From assembly GCF_030867385.1 (NCBI RefSeq), contig NZ_JAPFBJ010000003.1, positions 1 through 64,000 of the forward strand: a stretch of DNA of 64,000 nt, in the 5' to 3' direction. The notes under the pieces were generated by a model that had not been told where the DNA came from, ran no database searches, and was given only the letters and a program-made list of their open reading frames with translations. The translations under genes and the position numbers were made by a program. Source of the stretch: Sphingobium sp. DEHP117. Lineage in GTDB: Bacteria; Pseudomonadota; Alphaproteobacteria; Sphingomonadales; Sphingomonadaceae. This document shows positions 25,548-34,473 of this stretch, in pieces. Positions within the stretch are counted from its first letter, which is position 1; the number at the start of each line of letters is the position of its first letter.

Positions 25548-26572
25548 CTAGAAGCTAATCGCCACTTCTCCGCCGATGACGCGCCCCCTGTTTAGCGGTG
25601 AAAGGCTTGCACCCGTGCCCCCGAAGGCCGCCGGCAAAGGTGTATCGCCGCCAATCGTCACCTCATTCAGGAGGTTTCGGCCATAGATGGAGAAGCGCCA
25701 GTGCTTGTTGTCGGTCGCCAATGTGAGGCTCGCATCGAGCATATCGGCGCCCTGAAGGAAGCCGACGTTGTTGTCGGTGAATGCCGCCTTGTCGCGATGC
25801 GTGAAGCTGACACGCGCCGTTGCTGTCCCCAATTCGCCAAGCTGCTGATCATAAGTCAGCCCCACGCCATAGGTCCATGGCGACAGCCTTGGCAATTTGA
25901 GCGCACGATCCACATCGTTGATGACGCCATCACCGCTGAGGTCGAACTGGACGTTGCGATACTGGCCATTCACGTAGCCGAGCTGACCCGAAATCACGAG
26001 GTTGGACAAAAGAAAAAACTGCCCCTCGGCCTCGACGCCTTTGATTGTGGCGTCGGCGGTGTTCCGTATGACCTGGCTGACGCCAAGCGGTCCGGGCAGG
26101 TTGATCTCGCGCTGCAGGTCCTTCATGCGATTGTAGAAGGCCGCCCCTCAAGGTCGAAGTTGTCCAGCACGACACCAGCGTTGATGCCGAGGTAAATACC
26201 GTCAGTGAAAACGCCTACGGTGGGGTCGATCGATGGGATCGTGCTGTTGATGCCGAGGCCCCGGATAGTGAAATTGGCATAGCCCGGTGCCGTACCCACA
26301 TCCTCGAGCTGGACGTTGGGAACGTCGTAGCTCAGACTTTGAAGATTCTGGACGAACTTGGCATCCAACTGCGCTTCACCAAAAGCCGTGACCGCCATCG
26401 GTACTTTCTGCACGCTTTCGCCATAGCCCTTTTTGGTGGCGGTAACGACAATGTCCTCAGCCAGCGCTTCCGTGGCGCTCCCGGTTTGGTCGTTCGCCTG
26501 GGGCGTTGCTTCCTGGGCAAATGCTGTTCCCGAGCACAACAACGCGGCAGACGCCAATAGACATCCTCTCAT
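25548..26572 (-). pseudogene. TonB-dependent receptor, central ~450 residues deleted
   Basis: The N-terminal part (start 26572, SD GAGAGGA) has signal peptide MRGCLLASAALLCSGTAFAQ, the TonB-box/plug start EDIVVTATKKGYGESVQKVP and plug up to YLGINAGVVLDNFDLEG. The C-terminal part (KDLQREINLPGPLGVSQVIR to RGRVIGGEVAISF) is the last quarter of a barrel ending in the aromatic C-terminal residue. The RVEVLRGPQ region and most strands are missing and the join is out of frame at ~26125. So this is an internal deletion with loss of function. Site 2 of the LysR motif survives upstream. Confidence 0.85.
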
Positions 26573-26642
26573 GGCTGATCCTCTCTTCCCAGGAGATATT
26601 GTGTAGTTCATGCCGTTTGGCGGCATTTGAGGGCCGTCGTCC

Positions 26643-26670
26643 AATTCAATTCGCTGCAGAACTATTCCTG
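26643..26670. promoter_or_regulatory. Putative LysR-regulon site 2 (TBDR pseudogene)
   Basis: AATTCA-N14-TATTCCTG, 71-98 bp upstream of the receptor start at 26572. Beyond the core it shares CC before AATTCA and GCTGCTCAT after with site 3. Confidence 0.65.
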
Positions 26671-26754
26671 CTGCTCATCGATATCTGGCGGCGGCACGAC
26701 GCCATCGGCAGCCCGACGGCCGCTCAAAAATATCATGGTAATTCATTGGGTTGA

Positions 26755-27657
26755 TTACGCTCTCAGCGCCCGTTCTACCGCCTCAAGGCTGTCATTCAGC
26801 CCGAGCGGGTGCTCGGCATCCGTGAAGTCGACAATTCTACCCCAGTGCCGGGCGACATCATCGAGCGTGAACGCCCTGTCCGCTCCGAAGGCGTGCCCAA
26901 GCGCGCGCTCCCACCTAAGCTTGGCGATATAGCCGGCTCCAACTTCAAAAAGCCCTTTGGTTTCGCTGCAATTCTCGTGCGCAAGCCAACCGACCAATGG
27001 ACTGATCGCTTCCGCTCTGAGATTGGCGAGAAACTCTTGTGGAAAGGCGGTCGCGGTCATACGCGATGCGGCGATTGGGGCGATCGTATTAACCTGGATG
27101 TTTCTGGACCGCCCCTCCTCCGCCAGCGCGTTCGCAAGCCCCAATATTCCGAGCTTGGCTGCGGCATAGTTGGCCTGACCGAAGTTGCCGTAGATTGCGG
27201 CTGCAGACGTGGTCATGACGATGCGGCCATAGCCCTTGTCGCGCAGTATCGGCCATGCTGCCTGCGTCACTGCCCGCGTCCCATTCAGATGGACCCGCTG
27301 AAGCAGTGTCCAGTCTTCGTCGGTCATTTTGTGGAAGCTCACATCGCGCAGGATGCCGGCATTGTTGATGACGACGTCAACGGTTCCGAAGTTGTCAAGC
27401 GCGGCTTGGATGATCAGCGCGCCCTCCTCGACCGACGCATAATTTGCCACCGCCTGACCGCCCGTGGCTCGAATTTCGTCGACCACATTGTCAGCGGCTG
27501 TGGAGCAGCTGCCGCTCCCTTTCTCGTCGCCACCCAGATCATTCACCACCACCTTGGCTCCGCGCCCGCCAAACATCAGCGCGTACTGGCGCCCAAGTCC
27601 GCCTCCGGCTCCGGTCACAACCACTACCCTGCCATCGAAACGAAGCTCTTCGTCCAT
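26755..27657 (-). CDS. SDR-family 3-hydroxyacyl-CoA dehydrogenase (MFE-2-like)
   Basis: 300 residues from ATG 27657 (MDEELRFDGRVVVVTGAGGG). The Rossmann TGAGGGLGRQYA is followed by NNAGILRD, the catalytic TTSAAAIYGNFGQANYAAAK (Ser, Tyr, Lys) and a C-terminal extension typical of the (3R)-hydroxyacyl-CoA dehydrogenase unit of peroxisomal-type multifunctional enzymes. It uses NAD(P) to oxidise a 3-hydroxyacyl-CoA. Adjacent acyl-CoA dehydrogenase, thiolase and hydratase genes complete a beta-oxidation spiral. Confidence 0.87.
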   Translation of the reverse strand: MDEELRFDGRVVVVTGAGGGLGRQYALMFGGRGAKVVVNDLGGDEKGSGSCSTAADNVVDEIRATGGQAVANYASVEEGALIIQAALDNFGTVDVVINNAGILRDVSFHKMTDEDWTLLQRVHLNGTRAVTQAAWPILRDKGYGRIVMTTSAAAIYGNFGQANYAAAKLGILGLANALAEEGRSRNIQVNTIAPIAASRMTATAFPQEFLANLRAEAISPLVGWLAHENCSETKGLFEVGAGYIAKLRWERALGHAFGADRAFTLDDVARHWGRIVDFTDAEHPLGLNDSLEAVERALRA

Positions 27658-27762
27658 CGCTTGTCTGCCTCTTTTACCTGAGCGACGCATCTGCGCATTT
27701 GATCCTGTGCGAGTCAGGCACGCGGCTCCATTTCCGTCGACGCTGTCGTTTTCGTCTGAGCC

Positions 27763-28908
27763 TTACCGAAAGGCTTGAATGCCGGTCAGGGCGCGCGAAA
27801 CAACAAGCTTTTGAATCTCCGTCGTGCCATCGGGGATGGGGCAAATGATCGCCTCACGCACCAGCCGCTCGACGATGAATTCGCGGGTGACGCCGTTGCC
27901 GCCATGGATCTGAAGCGCATCGCGCGTCGCTTCGATCGCCATTTCGGTGGCGTACCACTTGGCCATCGAGCATTCCGTCTCTGCGCGCGTGCCCGCCTGG
28001 ACGAGGGATATTGCCCGGTGCGTCAACAGACGGGCTGCGTCGATCTTGGTCGCCATGATGGCGATCTTGTCGGCGATCAGCTGATGGCCGGCGATCTTCT
28101 TGCCATGCTGCGCGCGATCGCGAGCGTACGCGATCGCCTCATCCATTGCTCGCCGTGCGATGCCGATACTCCACATCGCCATATGGCAGCGGGCAATCTC
28201 GAACACTTGCAACGTATTGCGCAATCCATCGCCGACCCGGCCGATCGTGTTTGCCACCGGTACGCGGCATTCGGTCAGGAATATCTGTGCAGTCGATTGG
28301 CCGTTGAGCGCCATCTTCTGGATATCGCGCACCTCATACTCACTCTCGTCACGATCGACCAGGATGTGAGTGACTTCATTTTCGCCAGTCTTGCACGTAC
28401 AGATGAAGATGTCCGAGTAGGCTCCGTTGGTGATCCAGGTCTTTTCGCCATTGATGACCCAGAAATCGCCGTCTCGTACGGCGCGTGTCTTGATGGCGGC
28501 GACGTCCGAGCCGACATCGGGCTCCGAGATGCCGAGCGAAACGAACTTCTCGGCCGCGACGAGGTCGGCAAGATAGCGTTGCTTGATCGTCTCCGGGGCG
28601 AAGCGGCGGATGAGTTCTGCGCCAACCGCGTTGATGAAGCCGGGTATGGCCACATCGAGCGAGGAATAGGCGATCTCCTCGAAAATGAGCAGATGAGTGA
28701 GCCATCCCATATCAAGCCCGCCCCATTGCTCCTGATGCGGTGCGGTAATATGGCCATAGCCGGTCAGTGCTTGAGTCCATTCCTTCATGAGCGGTTTGGG
28801 GATGAACCGCTCCCCATGCCGGCGGATTTCCGGCTCAAGCTTGTTGTCGAGAAAGCGGCGGACGGTTTCCACCGCCATGCGTTGTTCATCGGACAGCTCA
28901 AAGTTCAT
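27763..28908 (-). CDS. Acyl-CoA dehydrogenase
   Basis: 381 residues from ATG 28908 (MNFELSDEQRMAVETVRRFL). FAD/substrate motifs: SLGISEPDVGSDVAAIKTRA, FWVINGEKTWITNGAYSD, YARDRAQHGKKIAGHQLIAD and QIHGGNGVTREFIVERLVRE. At the usual catalytic-base position (xEGTxxIQ) it reads IPDGTTEIQ, with Asp instead of Glu. It introduces the alpha,beta double bond of an acyl-CoA. The stop and neighbours are well spaced; operon with thiolase and SDR genes. Confidence 0.88.
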   Translation of the reverse strand: MNFELSDEQRMAVETVRRFLDNKLEPEIRRHGERFIPKPLMKEWTQALTGYGHITAPHQEQWGGLDMGWLTHLLIFEEIAYSSLDVAIPGFINAVGAELIRRFAPETIKQRYLADLVAAEKFVSLGISEPDVGSDVAAIKTRAVRDGDFWVINGEKTWITNGAYSDIFICTCKTGENEVTHILVDRDESEYEVRDIQKMALNGQSTAQIFLTECRVPVANTIGRVGDGLRNTLQVFEIARCHMAMWSIGIARRAMDEAIAYARDRAQHGKKIAGHQLIADKIAIMATKIDAARLLTHRAISLVQAGTRAETECSMAKWYATEMAIEATRDALQIHGGNGVTREFIVERLVREAIICPIPDGTTEIQKLVVSRALTGIQAFR

Positions 28909-28945
28909 ATCGTGACCCCGTGTTTCCCTAGGCGCGCTCTGACAA

Positions 28946-30196
28946 CTACCGGCCCAGGATCGTGACGGCGACCACCGCCTCTTCCACCCCGATGACACCT
29001 CCGCCGTTCTGCGCGATCGCGAACCGGGCATTCGGAACCTGTCGATCTTCCGCCTCGCCGCGCAATTGCAGCGCAAGCTCGTAGATTTGGCCGAGCCCGG
29101 TGGCGCCGATCGGATGTCCCTTGCATTCAAGCCCGCCCGACGTGTTTACCGGAATACGCCCACCCAGCGCCGTCTCACCGCGCTCTGCCGCGAGTCCGCC
29201 CTCGCCAGGCGGCGTCAGGCCGAGCGCCTCGATTTCAATGATCTCGCCAACCGCCGTGGCGTCATGCACCTCCGCGACGCCAATATCTTCTGGCCCCACG
29301 CCGGCCATCGCATAGGCCCGGTTCGCCGCAAGGCGGCTGACATGGTGGTCATAATCAAAGGGATCGCGCGCGGCGCCGGTTTGCAGCACAGACGCCAGGA
29401 TTCTTAGCGCCCTGTCCGGGGCTGCCGACAGTTTGCGCCGACCGGCTTCGCTGCAGATGATCGCAGCGGCGGCGCCGTCGCTGATCGGAGAGCACATCGG
29501 CAGTGTGAACGGGTAAACGATCGGAGGCGCAGCGAGTACACTTTCGACGGTATATGGGAGGCGATACTGGGCAAGCAGATTGCGCGTCGAATGCATGTGA
29601 TTTTTCGCCGAGACGGCCGCGATTTGCGCTTGCGTCGAGCCGTAGGTCTTCATGTGCGCGCGTGCCATCGCGGCGTATACATCCATGAAAACGCTGTAAG
29701 GCTGACTCGATGTCGTTCCTTCCGGAACATCGACGCCATTGCCCATGGCCAGCAGCTGCGCGCGGCCCGACTCGGTTTCATGCACGTCCCAAGCGCCATC
29801 GAATGCACTGAACATGAGCGCCTTGTCGGGCGAGTACATCTTCTCCGCGCCGAGCGCGAGTACGACATCCGCTGCCCCCGATCGAACATAGGCGGCGGCC
29901 ATGTGCAAGGCCGTGGAAGCCGTCGCACATGCGTTTTCGACATTCACCACGGGAACGCTTGAGATGCCCATCGCTCGCGCCACGATTTCGCCGCGGATCA
30001 TGTCCTGGCCCTCCATATGCCCCTGGACGCAATTGCCGAAGAAGATGGCTTCGACATCGCCGGCGGTGCATCCTGCGTCGGAAAAGGCCTGCGACGAAGC
30101 TTCGGCGCAGAGCATTTTCAGGCTCTTGTCGAACTGTTTTCCGAACGGGGTCATCCCAACCCCCATGACGAATATGTCGGTCATTCGTTGATCCAT
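28946..30196 (-). CDS. Thiolase (SCP2/lipid-transfer-type acetyl-CoA acyltransferase)
   Basis: 416 residues; ATG 30196, with a second possible start at 30184 (MTDIFVMGVGMTPFGKQFDK). The nucleophile Cys is in VVNVENACATASTALHMAAA; His in VAEVHDATAVGEIIEIEALG; the C-terminal NTSGGLECKGHPIGATGLGQ. It cleaves 3-ketoacyl-CoA (or condenses acyl-CoAs) in the cytoplasm. It lies 31 bp downstream of the hydratase stop, 37 bp before the dehydrogenase start. Confidence 0.88.
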   Translation of the reverse strand: MDQRMTDIFVMGVGMTPFGKQFDKSLKMLCAEASSQAFSDAGCTAGDVEAIFFGNCVQGHMEGQDMIRGEIVARAMGISSVPVVNVENACATASTALHMAAAYVRSGAADVVLALGAEKMYSPDKALMFSAFDGAWDVHETESGRAQLLAMGNGVDVPEGTTSSQPYSVFMDVYAAMARAHMKTYGSTQAQIAAVSAKNHMHSTRNLLAQYRLPYTVESVLAAPPIVYPFTLPMCSPISDGAAAAIICSEAGRRKLSAAPDRALRILASVLQTGAARDPFDYDHHVSRLAANRAYAMAGVGPEDIGVAEVHDATAVGEIIEIEALGLTPPGEGGLAAERGETALGGRIPVNTSGGLECKGHPIGATGLGQIYELALQLRGEAEDRQVPNARFAIAQNGGGVIGVEEAVVAVTILGR

Positions 30197-30227
30197 TCTT
30201 CCAATGTGTTCCGCATCCGATCAGGTC

Positions 30228-31022
30228 TCACCGGTCGGAAAAATCGGGCTTCCGCTTCTCCCGGAATGCCGCCAGTCCTTCGACAATGTCGTTGGACAAG
30301 GCGTAAGCAGCCATGGCTTCGAGTTCCTGACGCAGCCCGACTTCGAGCGAGCTATCCTGCGCAGCGCGGACTAGCTGCTTCATGTAGGCGAGCCCTGGCC
30401 GGCTCTTTTCTGCAAGAGATTCTACCAGCGCTTGCGCTGCCGCAATGAGATCCTCGGGAGCAACCAGTTGGGTCACGAGTCCGGCTTCCTTCATCTCGGC
30501 AGCCGAGATGGTCCCGCCGGTCATCATCAGATGTTTCGCACGCGCTTCGCCGATCTTCCTAGGGAGTCGAACCGACCCTCCACCGCCGGGCAACAGGCCG
30601 TAATTTGCATGGGCGTCGCCAAATCTGGCCGGGTGCGCGGCAATGACGAGATCACAGCACAACACCAGTTCCAAGCCGCCGGCGAGCGTAAGGCCGTTGA
30701 CCGCCGCAATTATCGGAAGGCGCGACGTCTCGATCCTGTTAAAAGCCTGACCGAGCCGCGGCAGAAACAGATTTAAGCGTTCGGCGAGAGTTTGTCCGCC
30801 TGTTCCATCGCCAATTGCGAGCAGATCCGCGCCAGCGCAAAACGCCCGTCCGGCGCCGGTAAGAATGCAAGCGCGCACCGTCGCATCTGCTTCCGCTGCC
30901 TCGATCGCTGCGGCTAGTTCCTCGGCCAAAGCCAACGACAGACTGTTCAACGCTGCCGGCCGGTTGAGGGTCACCCAAAGCGCTGGGCCGCGTTGCTCAA
31001 CCAGGATGTATTCATAATCCAT
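30228..31022 (-). CDS. Enoyl-CoA hydratase/isomerase (crotonase) family protein
   Basis: 264 residues (MDYEYILVEQRGPALWVTLN). Oxyanion-hole segments GAGRAFCAGADLLAIGDG and ANYGLLPGGGGSVRLPRKIG; ISAAEMKEAGLV carries the second acidic residue. The position of the first catalytic Glu of classical hydratases (PExxxG) reads ANYG. So hydration may be altered, or the enzyme may act as an isomerase. It sits between the ligase and thiolase genes. Confidence 0.85.
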   Translation of the reverse strand: MDYEYILVEQRGPALWVTLNRPAALNSLSLALAEELAAAIEAAEADATVRACILTGAGRAFCAGADLLAIGDGTGGQTLAERLNLFLPRLGQAFNRIETSRLPIIAAVNGLTLAGGLELVLCCDLVIAAHPARFGDAHANYGLLPGGGGSVRLPRKIGEARAKHLMMTGGTISAAEMKEAGLVTQLVAPEDLIAAAQALVESLAEKSRPGLAYMKQLVRAAQDSSLEVGLRQELEAMAAYALSNDIVEGLAAFREKRKPDFSDR

Positions 31023-31088
31023 TGCAGTCTCCCGCGCGCCGGCAGGCGGTCACCGGAATAGAGGATGTGGCTAGGATGGCTGCGTCGG

Positions 31089-32633
31089 TCATGCCCCCGA
31101 AATGCGCCGGTCCTGGCCCGCCCAATAGGGCTCTCGAAGCTTTGAACGAAGCACCTTTCCGACATTGCTCAACGGCAGTGGCTCGGCGGTAAAAACGACC
31201 TTGCTTGGCTTTTTTGCGGAGCCCAGACGCTGGCGCACCAAATCTATTATCTCGGTCTCCGTGATTTGTGCTCCGGGCTTGACACGCACCATTGCAAGCG
31301 GCGTTTCACCCCATTTTTCATGGGGCACGCCAAAGACCGCGACCTCGAGTACACCGGGATGGTCGGCAATTACGTTTTCGATTTCGGTGGGATAGATATT
31401 GAAGCCGCCTGACACGATCATGTCGTTGTTGCGATCGAGCAGATACAAAAATCCGTTTGTGTCGATCATGCCGACATCGCCGGTTTTGACCCAGCCATCT
31501 TCCATGCGCCGGGCGGTTTCCTCCGGATCGTTCCAGAATTCCTCCATCTGGCCATTTTCGAACCGTGCGACGATCTCGCCGGGCTCGTTTGGTCCCAGCA
31601 CCTTTCCGTCCTCGTTACGGATTTCGATATCGGCGCCGCTCATGGGACGTCCGACCGCCCGAATTGGGGCAGAACCTTCAAATTCGCCGAACCACTCGTT
31701 GGGCCCCATAGACGCGATGGGCAGGATTTCGGTCTGTCCATAGCCCGAATGAAGAACATGATTCCCGAATATCTGGCACGACTTGCGAAGCGTCGGCTCG
31801 GAGATCGGCGCTGAAGCACTCAGCAGAAACTTCAAATTCGGAAAGTGGCGGCCATATGCCCCGTCGTGATGCACTATGGCATTGAGCATGGTGGGGGCTA
31901 CAAAGGCATGGCTGATCCGTTCCTGCTCGAGAGTGTCAAGAAAGGACGCTGGATCGAAGCCGTCCATCATCACGTTGCGGGCGCCGCAATACCAGGCCGG
32001 CACGAACAGGAAGCCCGATGCATGGGACAACGGGCCGACATGCAGAATGGCATCCCCTGGAGCCACTTGGGGGCCGATGCTGAAAAATGCGGCGGAGATC
32101 GTCATCCATGAACGGTGCCGATAGGCAACGCCCTTGGGTTTGCCCGTCGTGCCGCCGGTGTGGCGGATGACACAATAGTCCTCCGGCGCGACGACGGGAT
32201 CGGGATCCCGGTCCGAGGCTGTCGCCAACCAATTCTCATAGTTGTGATCGCGGATAATGATCCGCTCAAGCGTCGGAGCTTGGGCATCCAGCCCCGCCAA
32301 CTCCGAAGCCAATGCCTCATCGACCAGCGCCAACCGAGATCCGGTACTCGCGATCATATGGGCGTGCGCTTCACATCGGTTGCGCGCATAGAGAGGAACA
32401 CGCGTATAGTTTCCAATGGCAGCCGCCAGTATGATGTCGGCGGCCTCGATGGAGTTCTTCTCCAGCGTAGCAATCCGGTCACCCGGTTGAAGGCCGCACT
32501 CCGCAAGAGCATTTGCGAGCTTCACGCCGCGCAACCAGGCTTCCGAGAAAGTCAACCGCCTGTGGCCGTGAACGAGAGCCTCTTGCTGGGCGAAATAACG
32601 TGCGGCGCGACGTATTTGCGTACGGACGTCCAT
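31089..32633 (-). CDS. Acyl-CoA synthetase (AMP-forming, class I adenylate-forming)
   Basis: 514 residues from ATG 32633 (MDVRTQIRRAARYFAQQEAL); the upstream extension to 32753 has no family similarity. P-loop IRHTGGTTGKPKGVAYRHRS, SGYGQTE, GDVGMIDTNGFLYLLDRNND, SGGFNIYPTEIE and the catalytic Lys near the end (LSNVGKVLRSKLRE). It activates a carboxylate to its CoA ester. LysR site 3 is 127 bp upstream, so it can be transcribed apart from the GMC gene above it. Comparable to pegE of the sphingomonad peg operon. Confidence 0.87.
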   Translation of the reverse strand: MDVRTQIRRAARYFAQQEALVHGHRRLTFSEAWLRGVKLANALAECGLQPGDRIATLEKNSIEAADIILAAAIGNYTRVPLYARNRCEAHAHMIASTGSRLALVDEALASELAGLDAQAPTLERIIIRDHNYENWLATASDRDPDPVVAPEDYCVIRHTGGTTGKPKGVAYRHRSWMTISAAFFSIGPQVAPGDAILHVGPLSHASGFLFVPAWYCGARNVMMDGFDPASFLDTLEQERISHAFVAPTMLNAIVHHDGAYGRHFPNLKFLLSASAPISEPTLRKSCQIFGNHVLHSGYGQTEILPIASMGPNEWFGEFEGSAPIRAVGRPMSGADIEIRNEDGKVLGPNEPGEIVARFENGQMEEFWNDPEETARRMEDGWVKTGDVGMIDTNGFLYLLDRNNDMIVSGGFNIYPTEIENVIADHPGVLEVAVFGVPHEKWGETPLAMVRVKPGAQITETEIIDLVRQRLGSAKKPSKVVFTAEPLPLSNVGKVLRSKLREPYWAGQDRRISGA

Positions 32634-32759
32634 CAGCCGCGCTCCTCTAAGGCGCTCGCCCACAATGGCGCAGTCGACACATAATAAACTGACATGCGAT
32701 AGGCCTCTCCGGACTTCTTTTCGTAAGCATCTGTGTCTGCAGCATTGATCCAATCGTCC

Positions 32760-32787
32760 AATTCAATATTCTGCGATGCTATTCTTG
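32760..32787. promoter_or_regulatory. Putative LysR-regulon site 3 (acyl-CoA ligase)
   Basis: AATTCA-N14-TATTCTTG overlaps the last codons of the GMC oxidoreductase gene, 127-154 bp upstream of the ligase start. Its position inside a coding 3' end makes the exact match to the other sites more striking. Confidence 0.65.
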
Positions 32788-34397
32788 CTGCTCATATTAT
32801 CGTGCCGGATCATGTCGGCGGCTTTCTCGCCGATCATGATGCAGGTTGCATTGGTGTTGCCGTTGACGACTGATGGCATGATCGAGGCATCGGCCACGCG
32901 GATATTTGCGAGGCCGTGAACGCGCAGGCGGTTGTCGACCACCGCCATCTCGTCGGTGCCCATCTTGCATGTTCCCACCGGATGATAAGCATGATTGGCT
33001 TCTGCCCGGATATAGGCGTCGATCTCTTCATCAGTTTCAAGGTAGCGGTCAGGATAGAGAGGCCGTTTCATCATCGCCTTCATGCGATCCGAATGCATGA
33101 TCTCCTGCACGACACGGAAGGCATTGCGCAACGTCTTGAGGTCGTCGGGATGACTCAAGAGATTGAGGTCGATCTTGGGATCGGATTCGGGGTTTGAGTC
33201 ATGTAAGGCAACCCAGCCGCGGCTCTTTGGGCGCCCAATATTGAGAATGATCGTATAGCCCCATTTCGTCATCAGCTTGTAGTCGCGCGCATGGTCGCGA
33301 TAGGCGAGCGGCACGACATGGACCTGGCAATCCGCCCGGTTCTGCCCCGGCGCGGATCGCAAGAAACCGCCTGCAGCCGTGGGCGGCGATGCCAGCCAGC
33401 TTTTCCTTTGCGTGAGATACTGGAATAGGTCTCGCACGGTCTTGATCGCGCCAACGACATTGAGTGCGATCCCGAGCCGCTTCTTCGACTGGTAGCTCAG
33501 CATCAGGTCAGGATGGTCGTGAAGATTCTGGCCGACACCGGGAATATCATGAATCACTTCGATTCCATGCTTCTCCAACTCATCACGCGGTCCGATACCG
33601 GAAAGCATCAACAGTTGGGGCGAATTATAGGCGCCGCCGCTGACAATGACTTCCTTTTCGCACGGGATCGTCTTCAACTGCCCGTCCTGGGAATACTCGA
33701 CTGCCACCGCGCGGTTGCCCTCAAACCTGATACGATGGACGCGGGCATGTACTTCGACGCGGAGGTTGCCGCGCCTGCCCATCACCGGATCAAGGTAACA
33801 CGCCTTCACGCTGGCGCGCTTCCCGTCCTTCACGGTAAACTGATAGATGCCGACACCTTCCTGGCTGGCCCCATTGAAGTCCGGATTGGCTTGATGGTCC
33901 AGTCCAGTCGCCGCCTCGATGAAAGCATCATAGACATCGAATTCGCGCTTGCCGTTGGATACGTGAAGCGGTCCCGACGAGCCGTGAAACTCATCCTCAC
34001 CGCGCTCATTATTCTCAGCCTTGCGGAAATAGGACAGGACATCGTTGTAACCCCAGCCGTCGTTGCCGAGTTCGGCCCAGTGGTCGAAATCCGACCGGTC
34101 GCCGCGGATATAGACCATCCCGTTCATACCGCTCGATCCACCCAGCATCTTCCCGCGCGGATTGTAGAGGCGGCGGTCGTTGAGCGCCTTTGAAGGGTCG
34201 GTGTTGAACCGCCAGTTGAGCGTATTGATCCGATAGTCTTGGATCAGCGCCGCAAAAGCGCCGGGCGTGGACACAAGCGGCGAGGTGCCTGGGCCGCCTG
34301 CCTCGAGCAGGCAAACGGTGACATCGGGGTCCTCGGACAACCGGCTGGCGATAACGCCGCCCGACGACCCACCTCCAATAATTACATAGTCAGCCAT
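32763..34397 (-). CDS. GMC-family FAD-dependent alcohol dehydrogenase
   Basis: 544 residues (MADYVIIGGGSSGGVIASRL). GMC signatures RGKMLGGSSGMNGMVYIRGD and SGGAYNSPQLLMLSGIGPRD; the active-site His in ANHAYHPVGTCKMG and the second conserved residue in VVNGNTNATCIMIGEKAADM. Oxidises a primary alcohol, passing electrons to a quinone or other acceptor. Between ALDH and ligase genes, as pegA lies in the peg operon; polyethylene glycol dehydrogenase is one candidate, other long-chain or terpene alcohols equally possible. Confidence 0.87.
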   Translation of the reverse strand: MADYVIIGGGSSGGVIASRLSEDPDVTVCLLEAGGPGTSPLVSTPGAFAALIQDYRINTLNWRFNTDPSKALNDRRLYNPRGKMLGGSSGMNGMVYIRGDRSDFDHWAELGNDGWGYNDVLSYFRKAENNERGEDEFHGSSGPLHVSNGKREFDVYDAFIEAATGLDHQANPDFNGASQEGVGIYQFTVKDGKRASVKACYLDPVMGRRGNLRVEVHARVHRIRFEGNRAVAVEYSQDGQLKTIPCEKEVIVSGGAYNSPQLLMLSGIGPRDELEKHGIEVIHDIPGVGQNLHDHPDLMLSYQSKKRLGIALNVVGAIKTVRDLFQYLTQRKSWLASPPTAAGGFLRSAPGQNRADCQVHVVPLAYRDHARDYKLMTKWGYTIILNIGRPKSRGWVALHDSNPESDPKIDLNLLSHPDDLKTLRNAFRVVQEIMHSDRMKAMMKRPLYPDRYLETDEEIDAYIRAEANHAYHPVGTCKMGTDEMAVVDNRLRVHGLANIRVADASIMPSVVNGNTNATCIMIGEKAADMIRHDNMSSKNSIAEY

Positions 34398-34473
34398 TTG
34401 CTTCCCTTGTCATTCGACCCATGCTGGCGACCCGGCGTCATGCAACATGCCAGCATCAACCGCCGCAGCCACG

